Shown: positions 45,750 to 57,511 of the stretch, piece by piece
Layout of the letters: the number at the start of each line of letters is the position of its first letter
Position numbering within the stretch: position 1 is the first letter of the stretch
DNA from: Eremomyces bilateralis CBS 781.70
Lineage: Eukaryota > Ascomycota > Dothideomycetes > Eremomycetales > Eremomycetaceae
Direction of reading: 5' to 3'
NCBI RefSeq assembly: GCF_010015585.1
Contig: NW_022985068.1
Span: forward strand, 1,557,406 to 1,621,405
DNA: 64,000 nucleotides
Notes under the pieces: model-generated
The model's database searches: none
Told to the model about the DNA's origin: nothing
What the model saw: only the letters and a program-made list of their open reading frames with translations
Made by a program: the position numbers and the translations under genes

Positions 45750-46990
45750 GTCGACTCAATGAGGAGTTGATATTACGAACGGCCGCACATATCGGTCTAG
45801 ATTGTATGGCAGATATTATATCATCATTGAGCACGTTTTTCCATGGTTTGGGACGGATGCGCCCTGGATTGTTGAAGCAGATCGGCCTCCTATGGCTTGC
45901 TGGCGGGCACGAGTCCGGTGCACTTCAGGTCATCGATTGTACCTACTATGGGCTCTAAAGGGTTGAACTAGGATTGAATCATTCATATCAGTAGAGGAGG
46001 CGGGAGCTATAGACAGAACTGACTTGAACAATAGGGATCTAGAACAATATGCATAAAGCATTTGGGGCTCGAAGTATTCGCGAGCAAGACTTGAACTATG
46101 GAAACTGAAAGCATGCATGTTCAGTGATGGTACGTCCGGACTCTGGAATGGTATTATCGCTTAAATATCCACCTTACCTTCATATTATTAACGACTGATT
46201 ATCATTTGACCTCTATTTCCTAATTAAGCACAGTTGAAAGAATGCAACACCTCCCAAGTCTGGGTCATTGAAATCCTCCTTCCAGTCGCACCGGTATGCG
46301 GCGGGGTCGTGTGCCTCATCTTGCTCGCAGTACAAATAAAAATGGATTGGTTTTTGTCTGGTGATCGCAAACCGGAAACTACATCGAGCAGTTGTCCTCG
46401 GGATATGTACTATCTATACAGTAAACTCCTGCGCGGTAATCTCCGCCACGGTGTCGACTGTCAGTGCTTCGGCTTTGCTCACTCCGACTACCGTAACAGT
46501 GTTGTCAACTGCGAGTTATGGACGACGCAACTGACTCTAAGTTCGAAAATGGACGAATCTTCCTCCGCCTCATCGACGGTGACGGTATAGAGGCCATAGG
46601 TCGTCAGCGGTAGGAGGTGTTGAAGCCGTGCCTTCCACATTGGTATAACCCTACTTGGTACCTCTTTCAACTGCCTAATATGTGTATTGGTATGGTATAA
46701 ACCTACAAGGGAGGATTCATAATTGCCCTCCGAATTATTCTTTTTTGGTGGGTTCAATGTTTGGATTGGAATTGATTCCAAGTTGAAGTCCTAAGACAGC
46801 TGCTGATTGTAGTTAGCTTACATACATATCTATGTCCAGCAGAAGACTAACACAGACAGACCTCACAAAGGTAAGATGTCTGAAAGGCGTGAAAAGGTAG
46901 TAACTACCGAAGGCTGAAAGGCCTTGGAATTCCCCTTCACTTCCCCTATCATATTCCTCACTGTTTTCAGTGCTTTGTTTTTGTCTCGCA
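45750..46990. other. Intergenic region
   Basis: About 1.2 kb between the hydrolase and the decayed dehydrogenase. The minus strand at about 46440-46640 has coding-like pieces in two frames, but no family is recognised. Confidence 0.4.
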
Positions 46991-48085
46991 AACCACCCCA
47001 ACTATTTCAAAGCAAGCAATATAATTATAATCATTTCAGAGTCGCTTTCAACCCAAACCGAGCATGTCAAGGGATTGGCGGATGCGTTGAGTAGCTGTGT
47101 TGTCTGCATCTGTAACGGCTTGAGACCTCGCACTCTTTGGTCGGAAGTTCTGGATGTCGTCAAAGAAATTCAGCCTACTCGATATCGACCTACTCATCAC
47201 TCTCGGGTTCGGCATCTTCGACAGATGCAGCGAAGATCGTGTCCTTGGTGCGTAATATCCCTACCGTGCTACATTGATCCGATCATCCCCATTTCGCAGG
47301 TTCCAGATCCGTGTACAAGCATATGCATGACATGTCTCAAACGGTCCCGCGCTGTGTAACCACAAGCTGATGCGCGCCCGGTTATCCACATTCTGGCTCT
47401 ATTCAGGCCCTCGCAAACAACGCGACAACGGTAGAGGACCTGTCACGTATGAACGCCAATTTAGACCCACGCGACATGGTGGTGCAGAAGGTGCCTATCA
47501 TCTCCGTCCCAACGTCGCTTTCCGGGGATGGGTATTAGGGGATATCTGGCGATACCGAGGACGCCACGAAGGCGAAATATCAGTTCAGGACCAGCCGTGG
47601 GCCAGAGTTGATCGTCCTGGACGCCGAAATGTGCCGGGCGACCCTGGACTGGGTGTGGTACAGTACCGCTGTCAGAGCACTTGATTATTGCGTGGAAACG
47701 ATTCTGTCTCCTGAGCGGACGGGGAAGGGTAGCGAGGCGGCGATGACAGGGCTGAGGCGGCTGGTACCCGCGTTGCTAAGGTGCAGGCATGCGAAAGACC
47801 CGCACCGGGAAGATCAAGCGAGGCATTAGTGTCAATTAAGCGTCATCGACGCTACTATGTATGGTAGCTGTAAGAGGACGCGTGCCGCTAGGTGGCAGCC
47901 ATGGGATTGGGCATCAATTAGGGCCATTTGGAGTTGGACATTGGGAGACGAGCTGCGTGTTGTTACCAGCGGTGTGCAAGTACAATGCACAAGGGAAAGA
48001 GCACGCAGAGAGGCAGCAGATCATTATGAAGGCGCTCGGGGATGATCCTGAGAGTGCAAAGGCTTTGAAGGAGCGGAGACTATAA
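46990..48085 (+). pseudogene. Decayed iron-containing alcohol dehydrogenase / maleylacetate reductase
   Basis: The order of family blocks is clear. First comes SESLSTQTEHVKGLADAL with a following RPRTLWSEVLDVVKEI. Then, in another frame, SASSTDAAKIVSL ends at a GTGCGT donor. After an intron come ALANNATTVEDLSRMN and KVPIISVPTSLSGDGY, interrupted by a TAG at 47536-47538. The same frame continues through ELIVLDAEMCRATLDWVWYS and ALDYCVETILSPERTG to another TAG near 47827. In a shifted frame the metal-site region GGSHGIGHQLGPFGVGHWETS and LLPAVCKYNAQG follow. Two stops and at least two frame changes indicate a host gene now inactive. The histidines of the metal site remain, so decay seems fairly recent. 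Confidence 0.8.
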
Positions 48086-48367
48086 TAAGATCAATGTGAC
48101 ATGGGAGATGCCTTTGATACTATCATTACGGAGTTAGGAATGGTTAGGAAATTGGAAAATGTTGGTGTGGGAGGTGATAAACTTGATCAGCTTGCCGAAA
48201 ACAGCTGAAGAACTTGGTGTAAGACGAATCCAAGACCCCTTGTCGATAAGGAGCAGGTCCTGGAGATTTTACGGGCGGTTGCCGGATGAGCCAGTGGGGT
48301 CCTGGCAAGCAGTGTAATATCTGACTGTGGATGCTATGTACAGAAACTAGAAATCGAGATACATAGA

Positions 48368-49248
48368 TCAGTTTATGGCACAGCTGTAGGCTGTCGTAGT
48401 AAATACAGCGTTCTGTCCTCTGCGATGGAGTTAGCTGCAGACATGGACTATGCAGAGAAAGTACATACACGAATGGCTCGGTTCCTGCGCCTACAGATGT
48501 CAAGTATTGACCCGCGGGAAGACCATTATTTGACCGTAAATAGGTCAAAAACGCGTTCAAATCGCCACTAAAATTGGTGACGGGTCTCTCCGAAACGAAG
48601 CTGAAAACCTTCATCTGGTTATTCTGCCCCTGATGAAGCTTCCAGGCCGTCCCCGCAATATTGACGGATTTGGGCTGGCCATTGGAGATGGGCCCGGCAC
48701 CGCCGTATGATCCTACCCATATCATAATCTCGTACTCAGGATTTCCGGATGCCGTGGAAGAGCTGAATATATCGTAGGCGACATTTGCAACCATCCCAGA
48801 ACCAGTGTAGGACCATTTCCACGTTGATGGAATCGATTTGACATTCCTCAACTGGGGCTTCGGTCCGTCAACCACCGCATTGGGGTAGGACTTGACATTG
48901 TATTGTCTAAAATATATCAGCTCAATCGGCTTCCAGGATATATTCGATAACTTCACCCTCCAGACCAGCTCCAGGTGGTTCGCCATGCAATGGTATTCCC
49001 ACTCACGGAGTTAAGTGTGGTGCATTGCCTCCCTGTGCCGGCTGACATACCCCACATGTTCTATATGGCGTTAACAACATGGGAAGCATAGTTACTGGGA
49101 TACATGCATTGTAGAGAGTGTAGCCTGCAGTCTGTACGGAATCCCACTGCCCACACATGTCGGCCCGCTTTTGAACGGTTTTGGTGGGTGTGGCAAGTGA
49201 CAAGCCAACGAGAGCAAAAGCCATCGAAACAAGGGACAAAAGCTTCAT
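48368..49248 (-). CDS. Secreted GH12 endoglucanase/xyloglucanase
   Basis: Exons 49108-49248, 48957-49060, 48469-48906 and 48368-48419 give 244 residues, the usual GH12 size. A signal peptide ([19 protein letters not shown]) precedes a KR-type propeptide end and [16 protein letters not shown]. After intron 1 comes [16 protein letters not shown], then [16 protein letters not shown]. The first catalytic glutamate is in [11 protein letters not shown] and the second lies in GAGTEPFVG. The protein ends [16 protein letters not shown]12 enzymes cut beta-1,4-glucan or xyloglucan in plant walls. Intron 1 (49061-49107) must start with GC (AAT then GCATGT); the nearby GT gives a stop. All other introns are GT-AG. 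It is neighboured by a transporter and GH43. Confidence 0.93.
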
Positions 49249-50859
49249 GGCTGCAGAACGATAGATCTTGTCATAGAAGGATGTCTCTGCTTACGCAGGA
49301 CCGCGGAATGGGCGTCCATTGCCATCGTAAGCTTTATAACGGATTGGCTTTCTCCACGGTAAGCTCTTGCACGTCGTTGCGGACATTAGAATTGGACTTA
49401 GTAAATGAATAACGCGGGGAAATAGGCAGATTAGAGACGGAACAATTGGATTTGATAGAATATATTGCAAAGGATGCAATTAGACTGGTCGGCTATCCTC
49501 ATCCCAGACCTCGAAGTGGTTCACGCTTGGAACCATCTCCGCGTGACCAAAGGAATAACATAGATCGCATTGCCACATTCGGTGCGGACCAAGGCATATA
49601 TGTCGATCAACTAGGGTAATTTGCTCTTGCCTGGGCTGCCGGTAGATAGCTGATGTCCGAACATCGGATATCGTGGGAGAACAGTATCAAATGACTGGCA
49701 TTGGCGAGGATGGAGGAAGCCTATCAGCGGGAAGCCCATCAACGTTCGAGATCGGACTGAAACACTCCACAGAAATCAAAGTTGAGAATGAAACGGTTCG
49801 AACCATCTGTCCATCCCGCCATCAGCCACCTGTACTACTCAGGTTGTGAGTTATTTGAGTAGGACGTGAAAAAGAAGAAACGTTCCTCGATGATGAACGA
49901 CGGAAGGGGTTGAGATGCCAAGGCTGTGTCACGATCGGACGATCCAGAATGACTAAACCAGGTTCGTGTCGAAAATCTCTCAACAATCCATCCCCCTTTT
50001 CTCCCTCAGAGTATGTCATGGCCCATAACCTTCTCATCGCTGTGATACAACCGTCAACTGTTTCAGTGTTTCATGCTGCGCCCGTTGGCCTGAGGCTCTG
50101 CAGCCTTTGACAGGAACTCCACCTGTGCGCCATTTCCCGGTTCGCGGATGTCGGTCCTGTACAAGCGGCTGCAACGCCCGCCGACCGATGTGCGTATCCC
50201 CAGGAAATGCCTATGCAACAAGCAAGATGTATCCACCGATACAGCTCGTTTGCGACGTGTTTAAATCTTCTCTGCTAACCTAGATGGATCGCAACATTTC
50301 TGCCCGGTCAACTGCTTTAGGCTGCCACTCCGGATCTCATCCCCAGGTGGAGCGCGAAATGCATGAAATAACGGATTCCGATGCCAGGAGATGGGGCTAC
50401 AAGCCTTGGAGGACGATAGGGAAGGTTGGTTGAGTAACGTTGAAAGTGGATGACCTACAAACACACGTCTCTTTGAAAGATCCCATCTATGGAGTTCCTT
50501 CCATCCACTGCGGATGCTCCATTTGTTTGTATTTGATAGATTCAAATTCTCATGGGTACCCTCATTTCCAGTTCTTCATATACTGCTCCTTTTTATCTTA
50601 AATGTATCTTCTCCGTTGTCATTCATCATTCGTTTTGTCTTTCGCTGAGCAGTGGCAAGCTATGATTTCATGAATGCACTTTTGCGAGTCATTCATTTCA
50701 AATCGGATTCTAGCCCTCTCCTCGATTTCTGAATCTTTGCCTTCGATTGTCAGCTGGTACTGCTTTTGCCTTTGCTGCCTTCTGCCGTATCAAAAGTTCT
50801 ACGGACCGTCTCCGTTCCGAGCCCCAGCTTGTAACCCTATCAACATATCAATCGGCCTC
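49249..50859. other. Divergent promoter, GH12 and MFS
   Basis: 1.6 kb between the glucanase and the transporter. No gene is supported. A shared regulatory region is possible. Confidence 0.4.
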
Positions 50860-52619
50860 ATGTCTCGCGCCAAGGTCTCGATCTGGCATTTTTCAAGTCT
50901 TGACAGCATTCTTGCTCTAAAGAATCAGTCGGAAACAACTTTGAGAGGGAAACCAGAGTTTGTGTCTGGCTCTATACGACCGAGCGATGATCTTGAGAAA
51001 TGGGTCGAACTCCGAGACGGTAGTATCGGAGCACACGAGAACGAATACGGTTGTTTCAATTCCCGATGGGCTGAATATGCCTTTTGCTTTTCTCTAGCAG
51101 CGTCCCAGTTCCTTGCGGTATGTTTGTGGACCATAATAGCAGAGTCCTCACTAACGAATTTCTGAAGGAGTATCTCATTTCTGGTTTTGGAATCATCCTG
51201 CCCAATCTACCTGCATCATGGAGTCATGGAGACTCCAGAACTTCTAATCTCTGGCCTTCTTCCATCCTATCGCTGGTGTTATGCTCCATGACTCTTCCAC
51301 TTTCGCGGGCAACGGATATGTACGGCGGTTATCCACTCTTCATGCTTGGAACCGCGTGGCTATCCATCTGGACCCTAGCCGGAGGTTTTTGCCAATCCCA
51401 AGAAATGCTCAACGTTGCACGGGCTATGCAAGGCCTTGCGATTGCCGCGTTCCAGCCAGCCGCCTTTTCTTTGCTTGCCCGAGCCTTCCGACCAGGGAGA
51501 AAACGCAATGTGGTTTTTGGAGTGTATGGCGCATGCGCACCACTAGGCTTCTTTGGCGGGATCTTGACCTCTGGGATTTGTCTTCAATTTGGTCGATGGG
51601 AGTGGTATTTTTGGGTAGGGTCCGTTTTGGCGCTATTGTCCGCGATCAGTGCCTACTTCGCGGTCCCAGAAACAAAGATCAAGCCTCCGGCAGGTTCAAA
51701 GGATCTGAAAATGGATTGGATAGGCGCATGCGCTATTGCTTCGGGACTGATAATGCTCTCCTACGGCCTGGCTGCGAGCGCCGCTTCTGAAGTACCATGG
51801 AAAGATCCAGCAGTTCTTGGTCCTCTCTGCGCTGGAGCCCTTTGCCTTGTGGTTTCCCTATACGTCGAGCTAAACGTTGTTGACTCACCGCTTCTACCGA
51901 CCGACTTCTTCGCCCCTAAAAACGTCAAGGCCATGCTGGTCGCATGCTTGATGTTTTATGGGAGTTTCGGCTCGTATCTATTCTACTCCATGTCTTAGTA
52001 AGGCATTCCACCACCCTTGGTTTTCAACCAGCTGACTTTAGAAGCATAAACGATGAACTGCAAGTCAAACCGATAACGATGGCGGTGTGGTACAGGTAAG
52101 ATGCCCAACGCGAGTGCTTGGCCCACAGAACTAACATGTCTCAGCCCGATGGCAATTGGGGGCTTCATCATATCCATCGTAGGCGGGTTGTTGTGCGATG
52201 TTGTCCCCGCCTTCTATCTACTCCTAGTATCAGGGTTGGCGTGGATTGGCGCACCATTGCTCCTTGCGATCGGATCGAATGTGACAACATCATATTGGCC
52301 ATTCATATTTCCATCTACCATCTGTTCAACGCTTGGAATCGACCTGACCTTCACCGTCAGCGCAATATTCCTTGCTTCAGTCCAGCCAGACAAATTCCAG
52401 GGCCTTGCTGGAGCAGTCTCGTCTGTGACGGTTAACCTGGGCATCGCCGTTGCTGTATCGCTGTCGGACATTGCTCGGAGAATAGGAACCGAGAAATTTT
52501 ATACCAGTGTCGCTTCCTACCAGGTCGTCTTTTGGTTTGCCACTCTTCTGGCAGGTATTGGATTCGCAATCACTCTGCTCTTTGTCCGCATAAAACGGTT
52601 GGGCAAAGATCAAATCTAG
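50860..52619 (+). CDS. Major facilitator superfamily transporter
   Basis: Four exons (50860-51117, 51168-51997, 52045-52095, 52145-52619). The start is the ATG before SRAKVSIWHFS; an earlier exon cannot be excluded. After a hydrophilic N-terminus, RWAEYAFCFSLAASQFLAEYL starts the membrane part. Other landmarks are RATDMYGGYPLFMLG (the loop 2-3 MFS signature in its fungal DHA form), ARAMQGLAIAAFQPA, FGRWEWYFWVGSVLALLSAI and PTDFFAPKNVKAMLVACLMF. The closest types I recall are drug/H+ antiporter-like proteins of the yeast YOR378W group. The substrate is unknown. Position between GH12 and GH43 permits, but does not show, a role in sugar uptake. Confidence 0.88.
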
Positions 52620-52824
52620 CGTCCGAGGACGCTCAAAAGTTCTTGCTGCTCTTTGGAGGATATCTATCTCACTTTGTATGTTGTTTGAAACGATTTCCTA
52701 CAGTTCGATGAGCGATGACTGCATTTTTGGATGAGAGCATCTGGTTCAGGCTCTACATAGTGGCATTTAGGATACCCGGTCTAGCTAAGCCTCGCTCGAC
52801 AAACTGTACTTAAACAATAATACA

Positions 52825-54030
52825 TCAGAGAGCTCGTGGCCATCCGCCAGAGAAGTCCAACTTGTTCCAGCCGAACAACTTGTCGCCATCTGCGTATCCA
52901 CGTTTCTTGTTGACTAAAACAAAACTCAGCATTGCAATACGTCTGAGAACTGTGGAGTGTTGACTCACTATAGTGGTAATAAAGGACTGGACCTTGTTGG
53001 GGGTCGTTGTAGACTCCCTGGCCTCCAGGAGCGTAGATGTCTCCGTGGGAGGGATAAACAACGGTGCCGCCACCTTGCACGCATGATTTGCCGCTTTTAT
53101 CGACCTAGATATAATTAGTATCCTGAACTATAAACGTGGCTTATGATAAAGACGAACATATGGACCTGTAGGCGAGCTCGATCTGCAAACCAGGATGCGG
53201 TATTCTTGGCCTGACGGTGGTCGGTTCTTATCCAGACCGCAGCATTTTCCGGCCGAGAAGAACGCGTAATACTGATTATTGAATGGGAACACGAAAACGC
53301 CTTCGATGGCATGCTCACCCGCCGGCTGGAAAACGATCTGGCGCGATGCCGATCCGTCGGTCTTAACCGGAGGATCCTGCATCCCGACCTGGAAAATGTC
53401 CCCCCAGAATGACCTGATCGCCTGATTAATATATATTCTGAATTCGGGATCGACGCAGGGAATTCGCCGAACACACGTACCCGAAGTTCATGTACCACTT
53501 GTTTCCGCCGCGGAACAGGTTGGCATCGATGGCATTGTAGTCCTTGCCAGCCTTAGACGAGACTCCGATGGCGCCTCGATCCTGCCAGCTGCCGACATCC
53601 ATCGTCTTGGACGTGGCGAGACCGAGCGCCGAGTTCTGAGATCCAAACTGGCTTACTGCATAGTAAAGATAATAGGTGTCCCCGATCTTAGTCACATCGG
53701 GAGCCTAAATTCATCAAACGTCAACTTAGCGATCTTCATGCATCGTCGTCAGATACACACCCAGAGGTCCGTATTGCCAGCTTGGTTGATCTTCGACCGG
53801 TCTTTGACAACAGAGCCTTTATACACCCACGGGCCCGTCAACGCTGGTGCGGTATGGATCGCCACCTTTCCATTTGTCGAGAAGCGGAAGTACATTCCGT
53901 CATCACGCCGAATGATGGCTGGATCGTGGGAATTTCCGCACACTCCGGTGCACGCTCCTGGGTTTGGATACTGGCACTGTCCCACGGCAGCAAAGGTCAC
54001 CGCCGACAGAATGAACTGAGAGATTCGCAT
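52825..54030 (-). CDS. Secreted GH43 endo-arabinanase
   Basis: Five exons. A signal peptide ([19 protein letters not shown]) precedes [21 protein letters not shown], where the Asp of SHDPAI is the catalytic base. Exon 2 has [18 protein letters not shown] and [18 protein letters not shown] (pKa-modulating Asp). Exon 3, [15 protein letters not shown], leads to [20 protein letters not shown], with the acid Glu in IEG. The end, [16 protein letters not shown], is typical of fungal arabinan endo-1,5-alpha-L-arabinosidases. Length, about 320 residues, matches the family. The acceptor giving GSFWGD is GATCAG at about 53412, slightly 3' of a more obvious site. The enzyme degrades pectin side chains. 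It converges on the transporter gene with 205 bases between. Confidence 0.93.
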
Positions 54031-55054
54031 CGTGTACGATCGTTCACTTAGGCCTCATTAAAGAATGATCGAGGTGAAAGGAAAGGATCATCGGCAGTAG
54101 CAACGAACAGGTGCGACTATGCCTATCTATAGAATACGTCTATAAGACCTCCATGTTCCGACGGCTCCGCTGCCATGTTTCAATCCTGTAGTCATAAAGC
54201 GAAATTATCTCATAGTGCAAGCCAAGGTGCCTTAGTGACAGGCGGTGATGGTCTTCTGACCAGGAATTGCCAGCAAGCAACCAGCGCATCGCACCAGAAC
54301 CAGGATCAGAAATGCAAAATGCATAATGAATAGTGCGGAGCACCACGTTTTTGTCCGTTGTAGCAAAATAGAGGAACGGAGTAGCGGCGAAGGCCTGGAA
54401 GGAAATGAGATGGATGTAGTAGATTAGGTGCAAATATAAATGAAACGTGGTGCTGATTGGTGGCCTTTTCGCACACGACAGGCGTTTTATAGTCCCCAGC
54501 ATTATCGCAGGCGATAATAATATATTCCGGCTTCTTGTCCATTTCCACAATTGGCGGAGCGGACTGAAAACAGAAAGCATAATAACCCGTCTGGACAAGA
54601 AGTATGTATCGAAGCTGTATAAAACACCCGCTCTGGACCAAAGTCTAAGTACGCAAAAAGATCCCAGAGCGCTTTCGTGAGAAAAATTACTCCGGTTCGA
54701 ATCAAGACGAGCAACTAGTTTGCAATGACACGAGAGTAAATGTCCCAGTTCATATCGCCCAGGACAATCGCCCCGGATTAGGAAGTCTTTTATCGAATAC
54801 GTAGCTCCCTACACCTCTTTCTGCAGAAACCGATGCTCAAGGGCCTCGAAGTGCGTCTCTAGCTGTTAATAACGAGAATTAAAATCCTTAGTGACGATCA
54901 TCAAAGTAAGTAAGGGAATTCTGTAGAGTAAATAGGTAAAAACATGTCGACTTCGTACGAGGAGCTCCTGTGTGATTGATGCTCCAGGGCTACGCCTCAA
55001 CGCGATCTATGAGATGAATAGTTTGTGCTTTAATGATTGCTCTACCTTCTATCG
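54031..55054. other. Intergenic region
   Basis: About 1 kb. A GGTTCGAATC motif at about 54695 resembles a tRNA B-box but lacks a matching A-box or cloverleaf. No gene is supported. Confidence 0.45.
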
Positions 55055-56500
55055 CTACGTCTGTGACACGATCTGGGAACCCAAATTTGGCATATTGACT
55101 CCTCCTTGCATACAGGCGCTTCCTGTGCCAAGGCCGAGGAAGGCCATCATGGCGGACAGTTGATTAGGAATGAGATATACCGGGAGGCCAGGGCATCCAA
55201 ACCCAGTAGGGATGTTGCCTTGTATCTCCACCGGCATCCGTACCGGAGTTGTAGTGTCAGGTGTAATGCTCAGTCCTTGGTCAAGCCCGAGATATAAGAA
55301 AGAGATGGCCATTTGCTATCGATAATTAGCGATGGTAAGGCGGGCATGTATTGTTTGGACGGAATTTTCTTACCGGCTCGAGCGCATGCTCTCCATGACC
55401 GGCCATCTGCGCATATTTCGTAGAATTATAAAGTCCCTCCACGACAAGCTTGTCGCCCTTCTCAAGTCGTCCGATATTAGTGCAAACAGCAGTGTTCGAA
55501 ATATGCTTCATGCTCGTGCTCGCGCCACCATGAGCATGACCAGAATCATTCAATTGATGCACATTGTCGACGCTTGGCATCTCACCCGCCCCTGGGGCGA
55601 CAAAAGCTGGTTCAAGGCCATAATACTGAACGGAATTGCAAGCCACTTTGCCGTTTTTGAGCATGTTGACATCGGTGGCACCGTCGTGACCATGGCCAAT
55701 AACCCAAAGAATCTCACCGCTGTAGGGAGAGACCCATTCTGCGGAATGGTACTCATACACCCCCTCTTTGGCAGGGAGTTCAGAATCGCCGCACTCTGTC
55801 GCATCCATTTCGATGATGGTCGCTGCCTTGTACCCTGCTGTCGAGGCGGGTACGTACTCATAAAGCATGGTCAAGTACAGTGATTTTGGCTCGGCGGCTT
55901 CATTCATGAGCTCGGTCAGGAGACCGAAGGTGTCTGTCCTGTGTCACAATCAGCATAGTAATGGCGGGAAATGCCATCGATATAGCGCACCCAAGTACGG
56001 GAAGACCCCAGTTGCCATTTGCATTCAGTCGGGCCAAAGTACGCTCATTCCCACTTGAGAAGATCCTCTGTGGCCACAGCTTGAGCGCGGACTTTCTGGC
56101 ACATATGGCGTCTTTCTGACCGGTATTGTAAAGCACCCTGGAGATTGGTTAGTCGATCGAGCAACTGATATCTTTCCATGACAACCTACATGTGATGTAA
56201 CCACGCGCCAGTGTCAATGTTCGCTTCCGTTCCATCGGCATACTCTAAGCCTGCCTGCATCGCCGTGATATAGCAGTCGGTGCAGGGCAATGCTACCTTA
56301 GGTGTCATGGCATTGTTTACCATCCCATTTGCGGGTACTGTATAAGGACCATGCTTGATCTTCACAATTTTGGCCGCAGGATCGGATAGCGGAGACTTGA
56401 GCGTCATGCGGCTCACGGCGCCGGGTGGTAAGTCCGCTGCTTTGACGCCATGTGATAACAGCTGGATGGCAACCAGTGCAATGATTGAGGGCGCAATCAT
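55055..56500 (-). CDS. Secreted SURNod19-like protein
   Basis: Four exons. A signal peptide (MIAPSIIALVAIQLLSHGVKA) is followed by KIVKIKHGPYTVPANGMVNN, CTDCYITAMQAGLEYADG and GAWLHHMVLYNTG, an organisation that resembles the SURNod19 family (stress up-regulated Nod19). Then come RIFSSGNERT, FGLLTELMNEA, LYLTMLYEYVP, the histidine-rich EILWVIGHGHDGATDV, and KHISNTAVCTNIGRLEKGDKL. The last exon, after GHGEHALEPQMAISFLYLGLD, extends about 80 more residues rich in glycine and ends SQIVSQT. His clusters (GHGHDG, HAHGG, GHGEH) suggest metal binding. The biochemical function is unknown. The final exon is the least sure part. Confidence 0.7.
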
Positions 56501-57511
56501 TTCGACTTAGTAGCTAGAACTCAGATGCAATAATGAATGTACAATCAAGTGAAAGGAAATGACAGCATGATAAGGATGGAACGCTTGAGGAATGCAACTG
56601 AAAAGCCCGACAGGAAACGCATTATGCGAAATGATCGAAGGTACAAAGAGACTAAAGCATCGGCAACTGAAGCCGTATATACCTGTAAACCCCCTTGCGC
56701 TCTGCAATAAGCATAAATAAAAACGTTAATGTTATTCGGTAGACAGGGCCAGAGCAGGCAGCCGGCAAATGGCAGAGTCGATCGTTTAGAAGAGGACTGG
56801 CACATGCCTCTAATACTGCTTAAACAATGCCTACGGCTGCTCAATCTACATAGATTGGAGCAAGCGGTGAAGAGTGGTGTAGATTCAGACAGATCCATAT
56901 GAGGTCGGAGAGATATTGAACAAAGTCAGGGGAAAATGGAGTTGGTGCCCTAAGCCCTAACAATGCTCATGATTGGCTAGGCAACACCACAGATCTGAGC
57001 AAACACGTTATGTATGGATCACGTGCAAGTTTTTCACTCTATAGCTTACGTAATTATATCCTACAATCCTAACTACATCTTGTAATTATCCTGAATTCCT
57101 GAATCCTGAATCCTGAATTCCTGATCCTGCCTTGTGGCTTACCATACCCAAATTGACCCCTTCACCAGCCTCCTCCCCCTTAACCCTGATCGGATACTAT
57201 CGCAATGGCGGTTTGACCTTTGCCAATTTCATCTGCAGCCATTCCACCGAAAGTTACCTTAGTACTTTGGTTATCTGAGCGATTAGGCAAAATGTGATGC
57301 CTAGGCTTTAAAAGATGAGCATTATGTGCAACTATTGTACCACCAGTAGGGATGATGGCGGGGTTGGCCTTCGGCCGATGGCAGCCGAATGAGATAAGTG
57401 CCTTGCATGGAGACATCGCAACGCTCCAATCTCTCAACTGTAATGTTCCTTTCACCAGGGCAGAAGTAGAATTGAGTTGAGGACTTCAAGTTCCTCAGTG
57501 CTGCCAATATC
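56501..57511. other. Divergent intergenic region
   Basis: About 1 kb between the SURNod19-like and amidase genes. A short run of CCTGAAT repeats occurs near 57089-57125. A minus-strand frame at 57180-57455 has no known motif. Confidence 0.45.
57089..57127 (+). repeat. Imperfect short tandem repeat of TCCTGAAT type
   Basis: Copies of CCTGAAT separated by T or TC recur five times, some as CCTGAATT and one as CCTGATC. The alternation of 7- and 8-base units gives an imperfect array. Confidence 0.8.

Noticed and set aside
54685-54705. tRNA gene suggested by GGTTCGAATC
   Set aside because: No A-box at the right distance and no acceptor stem or cloverleaf can be drawn.
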